A stretch of DNA of 64,000 bases from Farysia itapuensis. Taxonomy: Eukaryota; Basidiomycota; Ustilaginomycetes; Ustilaginales; Ustilaginaceae. The position numbers were made by a program, and so were the translations under genes. The notes beneath the pieces are model-generated. The model made no database searches, was not told the origin of the DNA, and saw nothing but the letters and a program-made list of their open reading frames with translations. Below, piece after piece: positions 38,160-48,830 of the stretch. Numbering within the stretch: position 1 is the first letter of the stretch; each line of letters opens with the position of its first letter. The stretch covers positions 1 through 64,000 of the forward strand of contig JALBYC010000036.1 in the NCBI GenBank assembly GCA_023212645.1, given 5' to 3'.

Positions 38160-40235
38160 ATGGCTGATTCTACCCCGACCGCTAGCGCTAAGCGCAAAGT
38201 GATGGGCCGGATGGACGTGGCACAGTCTGAGTCGCCTTCATCGTCCATCACACCTACAGCACGGCCCAGATACATGCGAGGCCCTCATGGAGCGTCTTCT
38301 CCCGGATTCACTACCGCAGCACCCACATCTGGACCGCGTGTTGCGACAGTTGGCAGTGCGCGAGCTCGCGTAGATATGTCCGCCTTTGCAAGCCCAATCG
38401 TTGCCACAACCTCCACGGGAACCTATAGTCCGAGCATGTCCCCATCCGTTTCGGCCAGCCAAAGTCGACCTTCATTCGCCACGAGCTCCAGCGCCAGTCA
38501 GGTGACCAGGGTCTCGGCGCAGTCTCCCTCCTTGAGACCCGGTCCTTTTGCTGGCCACGTCCGTGCCAGCTCTACCCTTGGTAATTCGAGTCCCTCAGTG
38601 AGGTCGAGCGAGTCTGCGTCTACTAGCGACATATCGCGGTCGGATTCGCTCAATTTTCGGTCCCCTCGCGTTCGAAGCAAGACGGACGATGCTGAGCTTC
38701 ATACCTTTGCCTCTCCAAATGTAGCATCGTCGATGACCGCTTCCACTTCCGCTCGAGTTCTGACACCTCGAGCCATGCCTGCTCCAAGTCACAGGGCTAG
38801 TGCTCCTCATCAAATCACCAGATCAACTACTTCTGGCTTCACGCCAACTGCAAAAGCGTCCGTGCGTCCTCCTATGTCGCCCCAACGCAACAGCAAGGAT
38901 GGTACCGCATTTTCGAATCGACCGCATTCTCCAACCAGTTCCAACTCGACAAGCGCTCGCTCTGGACTGTCTGGATCGACCTCACAGCATTTTCAGACAA
39001 CGGAACCACCGGTCTCCAACGCAGTACTGTTTGCCAGTACGCGAGACCCAATGTCGACACCCAAAATGTTATCGCAGGACCGGTCTCAATCAGTCTCCAT
39101 CCTTCCTGGGCAGCTGAGCGATGCCACTCTCATTAACAATAGTCATCATGAACAGACTCACAGTCGGACAAAGAGTAGCTCGAGTGGCACTCAGCGGGCG
39201 TCATTGCCAACCCCTTTGCACACATCATGTCAACCGCAAGAAGCGGAGAATCCGAGGTCTCCGATGTCGCCCACGTCCTGGAGTTTTTCGAGACCTCCCA
39301 CGCTGCAGCAACGAAGCAGCTTCGCGTCGTCAACCGCTTCGTCTTCCGGTCCAGCTTTACTTTCACCGAGCCTGTCGGAAACACCTAGGAAGAGTGCTGC
39401 CGAAATTGCTGAAGCAGAGGAGGCCCGCATCCATCGCAAGCTCCTTGATCTCGAAATCACCAACAAGAGTCTCTTGGCGATCAATTCCGCGCTCGAAGTG
39501 ACCAAGCTCAAGCAGGCACGAGAGATCCGAGAGCTCAAACGTCGCCTTCGCGAGGGCGGGCGCAGTGCTTCTGTCGACCCTCATGGCCCGGAGGCTAGCA
39601 TTCGCTACGGCGACGACGACTCAGACTCCGACAGCTATGCATCGAGCGCCGACAGCGACAATGAGTCGCTCTTGGTTCGCGAAGATCCCGAGCTGGAAGC
39701 GTCTCACGTACGCTGCAAGGCGTTGATAGACAACATGCTTACTCAAGCTCGCAAATCGATCCTCAGCCGATACGAAGCCAGCGAGGCGTCTACGGGCGGA
39801 AAGGTGTTGCATCCAGTCGAAGTCGAACAGATGCGCCGAGAACAAGAAGCAGATGATGGTCAGAGTGAACAGCTGGATGAAAGCGGTATTCTGCGAACCG
39901 AAGAAGGCACGAATGACGAGTACTCTACAATGACCTTCGACACGTCTGCTGGCGACGTTCGTGCCTCTGACGTGTCGACGTCATGGTCGCCTTCTGCGTC
40001 CTCTGATCGGTCATCGTCATCGATCGATCGAATGCTTGCTGGAGGCAACACGTCTTCTAGCACTTCGAACTTGTCCAACGACTATGCGTCCTCTGACCCT
40101 GCCTGGATTGAACAATTCTTGGCCACTCCGAAGTACGCCAGCGAACAGAACAAAAGCGACTTGCTACCTGCTTCCACGATATTGCCACCTCCAGCGCCTG
40201 CTCAAAGCATGCCAGGAGACGTGTCCATCGACTAA
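38160..40235 (+). CDS. Ser/Thr/Pro-rich coiled-coil protein, unknown
   Basis: 691 residues, intronless. Residues 1-400 are highly Ser/Thr/Pro-rich and probably disordered. A long charged coiled coil follows (about 408-465; core EARIHRKLLDLEITNKSLLA). The segment LDLEITNKSLLAIN is a pattern I recall from conserved fungal proteins of unknown function. The remainder is acidic (DDDSDSDSYASS) and Ser-rich. It lies between mog1 and erg6. No function is claimed. Confidence 0.75.
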   Translation: MADSTPTASAKRKVMGRMDVAQSESPSSSITPTARPRYMRGPHGASSPGFTTAAPTSGPRVATVGSARARVDMSAFASPIVATTSTGTYSPSMSPSVSASQSRPSFATSSSASQVTRVSAQSPSLRPGPFAGHVRASSTLGNSSPSVRSSESASTSDISRSDSLNFRSPRVRSKTDDAELHTFASPNVASSMTASTSARVLTPRAMPAPSHRASAPHQITRSTTSGFTPTAKASVRPPMSPQRNSKDGTAFSNRPHSPTSSNSTSARSGLSGSTSQHFQTTEPPVSNAVLFASTRDPMSTPKMLSQDRSQSVSILPGQLSDATLINNSHHEQTHSRTKSSSSGTQRASLPTPLHTSCQPQEAENPRSPMSPTSWSFSRPPTLQQRSSFASSTASSSGPALLSPSLSETPRKSAAEIAEAEEARIHRKLLDLEITNKSLLAINSALEVTKLKQAREIRELKRRLREGGRSASVDPHGPEASIRYGDDDSDSDSYASSADSDNESLLVREDPELEASHVRCKALIDNMLTQARKSILSRYEASEASTGGKVLHPVEVEQMRREQEADDGQSEQLDESGILRTEEGTNDEYSTMTFDTSAGDVRASDVSTSWSPSASSDRSSSSIDRMLAGGNTSSSTSNLSNDYASSDPAWIEQFLATPKYASEQNKSDLLPASTILPPPAPAQSMPGDVSID

Positions 40236-40679
40236 CCCATACCCCGTGCTGCGCGACCTAGCGCCCAGCCTACTAGATACCCTATACTCTGCGTTTAAAC
40301 AAGGAATGTCATATACGTGGTGATTTTGAAATGATTGGCTTAGTCATGCAGGGTCAGCTGTATTGAAGATCAGCTCATTTCCGGACTGTACGATACACAC
40401 GCGTTTTTTGTTATTTTTGGCTGTGCAGAGCGGAATACTGTGGCCGAAGCAATACGTCAAACCAACACGAGAATTTCCGATTCAAAATCTCGTAAATCTC
40501 GCTTCTCGGCCCCAAACTCTATAGCGCTCTGGCGCATTCCTTCCACGCTTGGATCCACCGTGCATCTTTCCTTCTCACCCCTCTCCCCTCCCGTTTTCCA
40601 CACCCCAACTCATCACAAGTAGGTGCTTCCTCTTTGTTGACCAGCAAGATCACGCGCTCACTTCTCCGCCGTTCACAGC
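40236..40679 (+). other. Promoter region of erg6
   Basis: No gene is seen. The last 150 bp are C/T-rich, as is common just upstream of highly expressed fungal genes. Confidence 0.45.
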
Positions 40680-41841
40680 ATGGCTCCTACAGCTACCGAC
40701 GGCAGAAACAATGATGGCATTGCTAACTACACCAAATTCTGGCAAAAGGACTCCAAGAATGACTCGCAGACCGACATGAAAAACCGTCTGTCCGAGTACA
40801 CTTCGGTCGTCAACGGATACTATGACGGCGCCACCGACCTGTATGAGTATGGATGGGGCCAAAACTTCCACTTTGCCCGCTATTACAAGGGTGAAGCCTT
40901 CATGCAGGCCATCGCACGTCACGAGCATTACCTCGCTCACCAGATGGCACTCAAGCCCAAGATGCGCGTCCTCGATGTTGGATGTGGTGTCGGCGGCCCT
41001 GCACGCGAAATCGCCCGATTCGCTGATGTCAACATCGTCGGGCTCAACAACAACGAATATCAGGTTCAGCGAGCTCGCAAGTACACCGAGCTGGCTGGGC
41101 TCTCTGGTCAGGTTGAATGTAAGTCTGCTCTGTGTATGTCTCTCATGTTGCTGTACTGACTCTCCGTGCATCTCTCAGTCGTCAAGGGTGACTTTATGAA
41201 GCTCGACCAGCAGTTCGGCGAGAACTCCTTCGATGCTGTCTACGCCATTGAGGCCACTTGCCACGCCCCCGAGTGGGAGGGTATCTATGGTCAGATCAAG
41301 AAAGTCCTCAAGCCAGGAGGAATCGTAAGTAGGATACCAGAACATCAAACAATGTGCAGTACTGACGCGCGCGCACTGTCTCTAGTTTGGTGTCTACGAG
41401 TGGTGCATGACCGATGCATGGGATGCCAACAACCCGGAGCACAAGCGCATTGCCCACGGCATCGAAGTTGGAGATGGCATTCCGGAGATGCGAAGCATCA
41501 AGGCTGCCCGCACTGCCCTTAAGAACGTCGGGTTTGAGATCGAGCACGAAGAGGACTTGGCAGACCGAGATGACCCGATTCCCTGGTACTACCCCATTGC
41601 AGGTCACATGCATCACTGCCAGACGGTGTGGGACTACTTCACCGTTGCCCGCATGACCAAGATTGGTCGAGCTACTACTCAGGGCGCTGTCAAGCTGCTC
41701 GAGACTGTCGGTCTTGTGCCCAAAGGCACCCACTCCGTCGGTGCATCCTTAGTCATCGCCGCTGACGCGCTCGTTGCTGGTGGACAGACCAAGCTCTTCA
41801 CACCGATGATGCTCTTTATTGCCCGCAAGCCAGAAAACTAA
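40680..41841 (+). CDS. ERG6: Sterol 24-C-methyltransferase
   Basis: Three exons (40680-41118, 41179-41324, 41386-41841) give 346 residues. The SAM-binding motif I is [10 protein letters not shown] (98-107); the sterol-binding YEYGWG (55-60) is present; and motif II and III regions and the C-terminal sterol methyltransferase domain follow. It transfers a methyl from SAM to C24 of zymosterol-type sterols in ergosterol synthesis, at the ER and lipid droplets. Introns are 60 and 61 bp with GTAAGT donors. The frame is only open through to the end when both are removed. Confidence 0.95.
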
Positions 41842-42184
41842 TCGCATAGCCTCTTGTCAATAGAGGCTCATTGTACATACGACTCTCATCAGCGCTGCCT
41901 CTCTAGCAGCACTATATGCTAACACACGCTCCTTTTCTTATGCAATACGGTAGACAATTTCCGTCTCGAGCTCCTCGTTCAGATTATGCTCATAGCAGAG
42001 GCTTAAATCGCTGCCTTGTGCAGACCGGGACTACATATTCTGTCTGTGATTTTAGTGGCGCGTCGCGTCAAGCACAGACATGTGATGAACGTATTTCTTC
42101 CTCCACAAAAATGTGCTTTCCTTTCCTCTTGACCACAACGTATTCTCAGCCATAATAGGACCCGACCCACAGCGCTGCGCATCA
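41842..42184 (+). other. Intergenic between erg6 and dfr1
   Basis: No coding sequence or repeat recognised. Confidence 0.45.
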
Positions 42185-42997
42185 ATGGCGCGTACGAAGC
42201 TCGCCATGATAGCGGCCATGTCCGTGTCCAACGGTATTGGACGAGATGGTGGACTCCCATGGAAGCTCAAGGGCGAGATGGCCTACTTCCGCAACCTCAC
42301 CACCACGGTACCTGAGCTTGACTTCGGCAAGAAGAATGCGGTCGTCATGGGACGAAAGACATGGGCAAGCATACCACCAAAGTTCCGTCCTCTCAAGGGC
42401 CGCCTGAACATTGTCATAAGCGCCTCGCAGTCTGCGTCAGATCTTGGAATGTGAGTCTCGCCCGCATACAGGATCAGCATGCTTCGTGTTCTTGACCATC
42501 TGTTTCGCAGTGCCGTAGATTCTGCAGAGGTCCAGCTTTTTGCTTCTCTGGATCAAGCCTTGGCCTACATCGCAAAGTCCCAAGAAGTGATCAGCAGATC
42601 GTTCGTCATTGGCGGTGCACAGCTGTATTCAGATCTCATCAAACTCACCCCAACAAATGATTGCCATGTCGACACCCTACTGGTCACTCGGCTCTTAGCG
42701 CCAAGCTTTGATTGCGATGCTTTCTTCCCGGAGTTCAGGACGAAAGCGCAAGTTCGAGAAGACTTGCAGACCATCAAAGACCGCGAGCTGCCTTCTCAAG
42801 ATCTCGATTTCTTACTCGACGGTATACAGGTTCGTGGAGAGCAAGAGTGGTCTAAAGTGCCACTGAAACATTTCAGGCAGTATCTTGGCAGAGCATGTCC
42901 GGAAGAGCTACAAGACAGCGATGCCATGATTCTGCAAGAAGGTGACACATGGTACGAATACCAACTGTGGCAGCGCTGCGACAACAATGTGCTTTGA
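42185..42997 (+). CDS. DFR1: Dihydrofolate reductase
   Basis: Exons 42185-42450 and 42511-42997 (60-bp intron, GTGAGT and GCAG, phase 2) give 250 residues. DHFR hallmarks: [22 protein letters not shown] at the N-terminus (substrate loop), [12 protein letters not shown] (NADPH binding), [12 protein letters not shown], and [11 protein letters not shown] in the second exon. The enzyme makes tetrahydrofolate. It is longer than bacterial DHFR (about 160) because of an extended C-terminal half, as in other fungi. The plus-strand gene is the last before the gene-free tract. Confidence 0.93.
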
Positions 42998-43380
42998 TCA
43001 TCACGCCGCGCATCCTGGTCGTGCACGATGAGGGCCGGACAACAGATCATGAAGCGAGCACTTCTAAGGAGCTGCGTCGTCAAGAAAGCTTCAGGTCACG
43101 CATCGACCCCGCTCGACGCCTCAAAGTTGCCGACCCCCTATGCCATTTGAGGCTGAGTCGGAAGCACACGCAAAAATCGCAACGAGTCTTGCGACTCCTA
43201 GGCCGTAGCATGACTTTATCTGTTGCATCTTTCTGCTTACATAGGTACATATGGCTGCTACCGCCTGAATGTCGATACTTTGGGAGCCATTCTGTGAGCC
43301 TAGGCTCTGAGCAGCTATCCCTTTTCCACGTATATACGGTAAAGGGAGATTTTAGAAATGTTAGATCATAAATTGTACCT

Positions 43381-44101
43381 CTGTTAGATTCAAAGTTGTC
43401 CAATTTTTTGCCCTTAGCTCGCACATTTTTTGTTTATCCTCCTTCCCTTCTCACCACCATCATCTCGTCGTGGTTCCAGATTGGCACGTCCAATCGCTCT
43501 CGAATCATGCTTTCCCGTCCCGTTTGCTTACCCGTAGCTACGTGCTGTGTCCATTTCCTGTCCGCGCCTCCAGCCTCTTCCATTTTGCTCCTTCACGGCC
43601 CTTATCTAGACCGCATATATGCAGGTTTCGTCGTTGTCATGTTCGCTTTGCTAGAAGTCGCCCTGCCTTAGCCCTCGTACAGCCTTCGTGTACATCTGCA
43701 CACATCGAAATAGCTCGTCGATGTTTTTTACATGTGCTTGTCACCAACTTTTCGGCGCCCAGGACTTCTGGTTGGCCAGTAATCAGCACCAGCTTGATCA
43801 TCTTCTCGACCATGACTTGAAGGGGGGCCATTTCAGTCAGTCGCCTCATCACTTCTCGTTCGATACCCTGCACGGTGCAAAGAGCCTGCTTTACATCCGG
43901 CTACTCCTTGTGTTCGCCCCAGCTGGTCGCGTGTAGTGAAGTTTTCCTATATTTGCGCGCGGGGTAAGTCGAGAAAGCCCCGGGCATCCCAGCACTGTTG
44001 ACCTTGTCAAGCTTTCCGTGCATTTCTCCAGTGTCTTGTAGCCACGGGGTCAAGCTCCTATTCTCATGCAAGTTGAAACTCTACCCTGCATGGTAGAGTT
44101 T
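43381..44101 (+). repeat. Dispersed repeat, copy A
   Basis: Block 1 (TTAGCTCGCA anchor at 43414, followed by a T-run, CTTCCCTTC-like and CACCACCATCATC motifs) and block 2 (GTTGAAACTCTAC at 44072) are 658 bp apart. The same pair of blocks recurs in copies B and C at 661-670 bp spacing. Sequence between them is strongly diverged. TE remnant or decayed gene family; type unknown. Confidence 0.7.
44076..44101 (+). repeat. Perfect 10-bp inverted repeat (hairpin) at block 2
   Basis: AAACTCTACC (44076-44085), a 6-base loop, then GGTAGAGTTT (44092-44101). The left arm is shared with the other copies, while the right arm is not, so the hairpin is specific to copy A. Confidence 0.8.
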
Positions 44102-45059
44102 AGTTAAGTATATCAGTCGAGTTAGTGCAGCAGCCTACCTTGTAGACTCCTTATTCACATTTGCTGACGTCTAATCGCGATCCTGCAGCACTGTGCATCG
44201 TTCCTGCACAAGTAAACTCTAATCATTACAGAGACCATGCATGGTATACAGCCGCTCAGCCTTTCCGGGCCCTTCTGTTACTTAGACTGGAAACACATTG
44301 TCTACATTGCAGCGACATTTGTCCGGCTTTCCTCGACGCGTCATTCCCGTTGTCCTGGCATCAGCGACCCTGGACGACGAGACCAAATGTCCGGAACCAT
44401 GCAGCGTCAACTGCGCGTCTCTGTTCTACATTGACTGCGCCAGCAGTCATGATGAAAACAGAGGGTGTGAGCATGGCACATACGCGTGCCGTCTCGAGGA
44501 TCACTGACCGGATCGTGCCAAGACGCGTCACGCCAGTTGAATCTGACGGGCTGTCGAGCTTTCACGGCCTCTGTATGTCGCGCATCTCCATCGCCTTGCT
44601 CCCGCGTCCCGCCGCAATGCCGGTGCCGGCAAGATCACAGCACCTTCGTCCTAAGACTGGCCCTCGTCACTACGCGTTGCCGTGCTCTTGCATCTCACAT
44701 TCGTTCGGACAGAGCTGACTTTGTGCTGCTGCCATGCAAAGATCTTCTGCGCAAACTCTTTTGGATCCTCCGACTCAGTCACTCATCGCCTTTGAACTCC
44801 GAGGCTTGCAACAGCTGAATGCCATAAGAAGCTGTCACGCTTGCAAACAGCAACCCTTGTGGTATACCTGCTGCGATAGGCACAGGCAACAACCGCCAGT
44901 CGTCCGTGCCGTTTCTGAGTAGCTTCTACTAGCGTCTTCAATGAAGAGCAATCCAATACTAGGATTTACGTCTGTCGCAGCACTTCGCCGCTCCTGCTCA
45001 GATGCTCCTTAGGCCATTCTGCATTCCGGCCATTAGCGAAGCCTTTGTTAGATCGATTT

Positions 45060-45795
45060 TCTGAATTTGTTAGATTTACTTTTTCTTGAAAATTGCCCTT
45101 TAGCTCGCATTTTTTTGATAAACGCTGGTTCCCTTCCTACCACCATCATCCTTTTTGAGTGCTTTTCCGCGTTGCCGATTTGCTCGATGAATCTCCTATC
45201 AGCTCGTCCCTTCCTCACGAGAAGGTAACGATGCGCTCTCGACAATTCCTGGCTGTTGCTCAGACTGCCATTTTTCAGTTTCCCAGGCGGAGTGCGCCTA
45301 TCTCGTCGCTTCCCTTCTCACTGTTTGGTCAGATTTTCTCCAAAGCTCTCGCATCTCCTTTCGCGTATCGCAGCAAGCTATCTACACACACTGCGTGCGC
45401 CGCTGTGTCGGCATCTATGGATGGCAGATACGACTCGCAGTGCATATACGCATATATGCATATATGCATATATGCATACAGCTTACGTCCAGCACTTAGC
45501 TTCAGCGTGCTACTGTGTCTGGCCGGTTTCGAGCTTCGTAACTTCCCCTGCAGCATACGTACGTAAGTATGCTCTATGACAGCAGCTTTCTGGTACGTGA
45601 GTCCACTGGCGCAGGACGGCGCTCGTGTGCCCGCTCATGGCGATTCTCCACCTTCGCTTTGGTAAATGCAATGACTGATCCGGCACTTCAGCACTGTCCG
45701 CTTCTCGTGACACCGTAGGTACTTCAAGAGTCTGCCGAATCTTGCATATTTGCTGGATGCACTATGCACGTTGAAACTCTACGCTGCATAATCTA
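45060..45795 (+). repeat. Dispersed repeat, copy B
   Basis: Block 1 anchor TTAGCTCGCA at 45100 and block 2 GTTGAAACTCTAC at 45770, 670 bp apart. It shares a T-run, CTTCCCTTC-like and ACCACCATCATC motifs after the anchor with copies A and C. Confidence 0.7.
45441..45480 (+). repeat. AT-rich (GCATATAT) microsatellite
   Basis: Alternating GCATATAT units in tandem, each able to pair with itself, inside copy B. Confidence 0.75.
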
Positions 45796-46673
45796 CTATC
45801 AGGTCATAGCAGCGGAGTTCAATTTGTCTCTACTTGATTTCAACAGCCTTGTATCTACGCTGACACTGTTGCAGCAGCACGTCCTCGCCATCATGCACGT
45901 ATTACAAGCCCGTAATCTTCTTCCATGCACGGACTACAATCGGCAGGTTGACACAACTTCTACCTATACAATTCTGTATACAGACTTCATCTACTATACC
46001 CTTGCGTCTCTCTGGCTGTACTGGATTGCTGCGTCTCTATGTGCTTCGCTCGTTGCCTGTGCTAGTTTGTCGTCATGAGTCCACGCTTGTCGTGATCGGT
46101 CAAGTCTCTTCGTCCTCGTCCTCGTCACAGCTTCCGAGCGTACAATTACCCTGGTCGTCGTCGCCATCACTTCCTGAAGTTCGGTGCAGCCCCTTCTTGT
46201 CGTCATCGTCCCCCCTTTTGAATTCAAATTGCCTTTCCATCCCATGCTCGAGCCTGATATCGGCCTACTCGTAGGACTTTCGCGTTGCTCCACTCTCGCA
46301 CTGCATCCAGTCGCCGTCACCGCAACTTTGCCTCTGTTTACCGCGTTGTCTCTCTCTCTTCCGCGTGCTGAGACAAGAGATTTGACCTGTTCGTTTCCCT
46401 TTCGTCAAAAGTGAGGTCTTTCTTCACAGCAAACTTTGTGCGTTCGCTTTCTCTACCTTCTCCCTACTCGTGTCTGATGGTGCGAGCGAGTGAAATTGTG
46501 ACGTCTATTACTTTCAATACATGTGCGACACACACGATCCTTGCAACCGGAGGCTGAGTCTTTTTTTGTGATGATGATTTTGCCATCGCGTCAGGCGGGC
46601 TGCGAGTCATTTGCAGACGTAATTGACAATTCCGAAAATCAATTTAATACCGAACTGATAAATATTAAATTCT

Positions 46674-47148
46674 GGGCCGGCCCATAATTTTTGAGAAAAA
46701 TAAATTTTTACGACTGTCAAAATGTCGAAGTTCGATCATAAAGCATATGGTCAATTGACGCATGCCAATAAATCGCTGTTCTGTCCACGCTTTCCGTGCT
46801 TGTCGAGCACTACCTTGTAAGTCACCGTATAAGTGCACCTGGAGCGGCAAGAACTAACACTTAGAGCCGCAAGAGTGAGCATACATACACAAGGCAGAAA
46901 GATGTCATCACAGCCGCCGAACGCTTCGGAAAGCATACATCAAATGCCGTTTATGTCTAACGCCGCAGTCTTGCGGTTGAATCGCGTCTTTGCAAAGTGT
47001 GGCATACTTGCTCACAAAACGTGTATATGCGGTAGAAACAGCTCTCAATATGCTAATTTTTAATTATAATTAAATAGATTATCATTTAAATTAATTAAAT
47101 AATTTAATTTATATTAAAAAATTAATTAAATAAATTATGGGCCGGCCC
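46674..47148. mobile_element. Candidate short TIR element (MITE-like), about 475 bp
   Basis: The two ends are inverted copies: both begin GGGCCGGCCCATAATTT reading inward (left 46674-46690, right 47132-47148 on the minus strand), followed by weakly related A/T-rich sequence. Interior GC is low, especially from about 47040. I see no transposase frame. No clear target-site duplication flanks the element, so it may be truncated or old. Interior short minus-strand frames are not convincing. Confidence 0.6.
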
Positions 47149-48049
47149 AAAAAACAGTAAATCACAGCGTTACCGCTTTAATTTTAAAAGTCGCCGCAAC
47201 GGAAAGCGTGTAACAATCGCTCTGCAAAAGCTCGTGGTAAACGAGTCACCAAACAGTAAGACGGAGCGCAAGTTACAGTCCTGATTTCTATGCACAATCA
47301 GAAGGTATACCGCTATCGAAGAAGCGCTCAGCAGATACAGGCAAACAGCGCCAAACAGGCAATATTTAGTAATTTGAGGTCGCCGGTCGACTAGGTCGCC
47401 GGTCAACAGGCGCAAATCTGGGTGCTATCGAAGGCGGTGATAGAGGCCTCCAGGGCTTCGCGGAGGTTGCCCTTCGGAAAGAGGAGGGAAGCAGAAGGCT
47501 ACTGGCATGTTCAGGGGGAGAGGGAGCTTAGAAGCTCGCTAAGTAACGGAGGAGGGAAGAAGGGACAGCAGAGGGGAGAGTGCCGAGATGGCGGTAGCGC
47601 ATGCATAAAAGATCCACGTGTGCCTGAAAGGTCCGACGGGGTTCCCGCCGAAACCTGGGTGTTCGCTGAGATGCCTGGGCAACTGTGCCGTGCAAGGAAA
47701 GTGCGTGTACCTGCAGGGCGCAGATGCATGTGGCAGGCGACCGTGCAGATGCTTTGTAAGCTTAGTGGCCCTTGCTTAGACCCATAAAGGTATGGCACAT
47801 CGACAGTGATCCAGGTTGTTGCGAGGCTGTATGCACAAGAGTCATGCTTTGACGTCACGAACTGGAAGGTGTGCAAGGCGAAGGAACGTCTACATGCAAG
47901 GGTGCATGAGCATGGAAGCATACACCGCTTAGGCGTGGGTATGTTGGAAGGCAGGCAGAGGGAAAGTGCCTTAAGAGTGTGTGCGGATATGCACTCACCT
48001 AGGCGGAAATGTGCATTGGTCTAGGCCTCAGGGTCGGATCTGGGTGTGC

Positions 48050-48830
48050 TCATTACTTCCGACTAGGAAGCGGACAGCGTCTGGGTGCGGGCAGGACGGC
48101 CTGAGGGCACAGGGTTGTAACATACTTAGGCCAAGGGAAAGCAAGTTCGGAGATTATTGAAAGGGGCACTAGCTCAGAGGACCGTTGAGACTGGGCAAGT
48201 GCCGAAGACCGGAGGAAAGAGAAAGCCTGGGTCTGCCCAGGATTTAGTAGCGAAGGGTGCAGGGAATAGGATTCATGCAGAATGTTGCCATATGCATCAA
48301 GGGGGAAGACGTTGAAGGGCTGGAAGTTCTGGGTGAGGACCGAAGACTGGCGAACCGCCTGGGTCCGCCCAGAATTTAGAGGGGGGGGGGGGGGTTGCAG
48401 GAAATAGGACGTATGCAGATTGTTGCCATATGCAGCAAGGGTCAACGCCAGATGGGTGGAACTTCTGGGTAAGGGGCACTAGCTCAGAGGCCCACTGCTT
48501 CTGGGTGAGTACTAAAGACCGACGGAAGAGAATGCCTGGGTCTGCCCAGCGGGGTGTGTAGGGAATCGGATTCATGCAGAATGTTGCCATGTTCAGCAAG
48601 GGTCAACGTCAGAGGGCTGAGATTTCTGGGCAAGGGGCACAAGCCGAGAAGACTATTGATTCTGGGTGAGGACCGAAAATCGGAGGAAAGAGAAAGCCTG
48701 GATCTGCCCAGGATTTAGTAGCGAAGGGTGCAGGGAATTAGGTTCATGCAGAACGTTGCCATATGCAGCAAGGAAGACGTCAGAGGGCTGCAAATTCTGG
48801 GTCAGACGCTATTTAGCTGGGAAAGCGGAA
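48050..48830. repeat. Imperfect tandem repeat, four-plus units of 139-172 bp
   Basis: A shared core (TCATGCAGAATGTTGCCAT and variants) begins at 48273, 48412, 48572 and 48744, giving intervals of 139, 160 and 172 bp. Related segments such as AAGCCTGGGTCTGCCCAG and TTAGTAGCGAAGGGTGCAGG are present near 48207 and 48690 with almost complete identity, so the first and last units are closest. Frames on the minus strand are open through the units, but the products lack recognisable domains. Confidence 0.75.
48381..48394 (+). repeat. Homopolymer of 14 G
   Basis: Fourteen consecutive G bases inside the tandem array; slippage or assembly error is likely to affect its length. Confidence 0.85.

Noticed and set aside
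44076..44101. tRNA or small structured RNA
   Set aside because: A single 10-bp stem with a 6-base loop; no cloverleaf, no A/B box pattern.
44161..44718. 185-codon frame in the gene-free tract
   Set aside because: Composition rich in Arg, Ser, Pro and His with no domain and overlapping alternative frames; looks like noise in diverged repeat sequence.
47422..47921. Frames at 47422-47787 (+) and 47511-47921 (-)
   Set aside because: The two overlap on opposite strands, lack domains, and lie in a repeat-bearing tract.
48381..48394. Telomeric repeat
   Set aside because: A single homopolymer of G without TTAGGG units; genes continue on both sides.
48050..48830. CRISPR-like array
   Set aside because: Units are contiguous and unequal (139-172 bp) without unique spacers, and the genome is eukaryotic.
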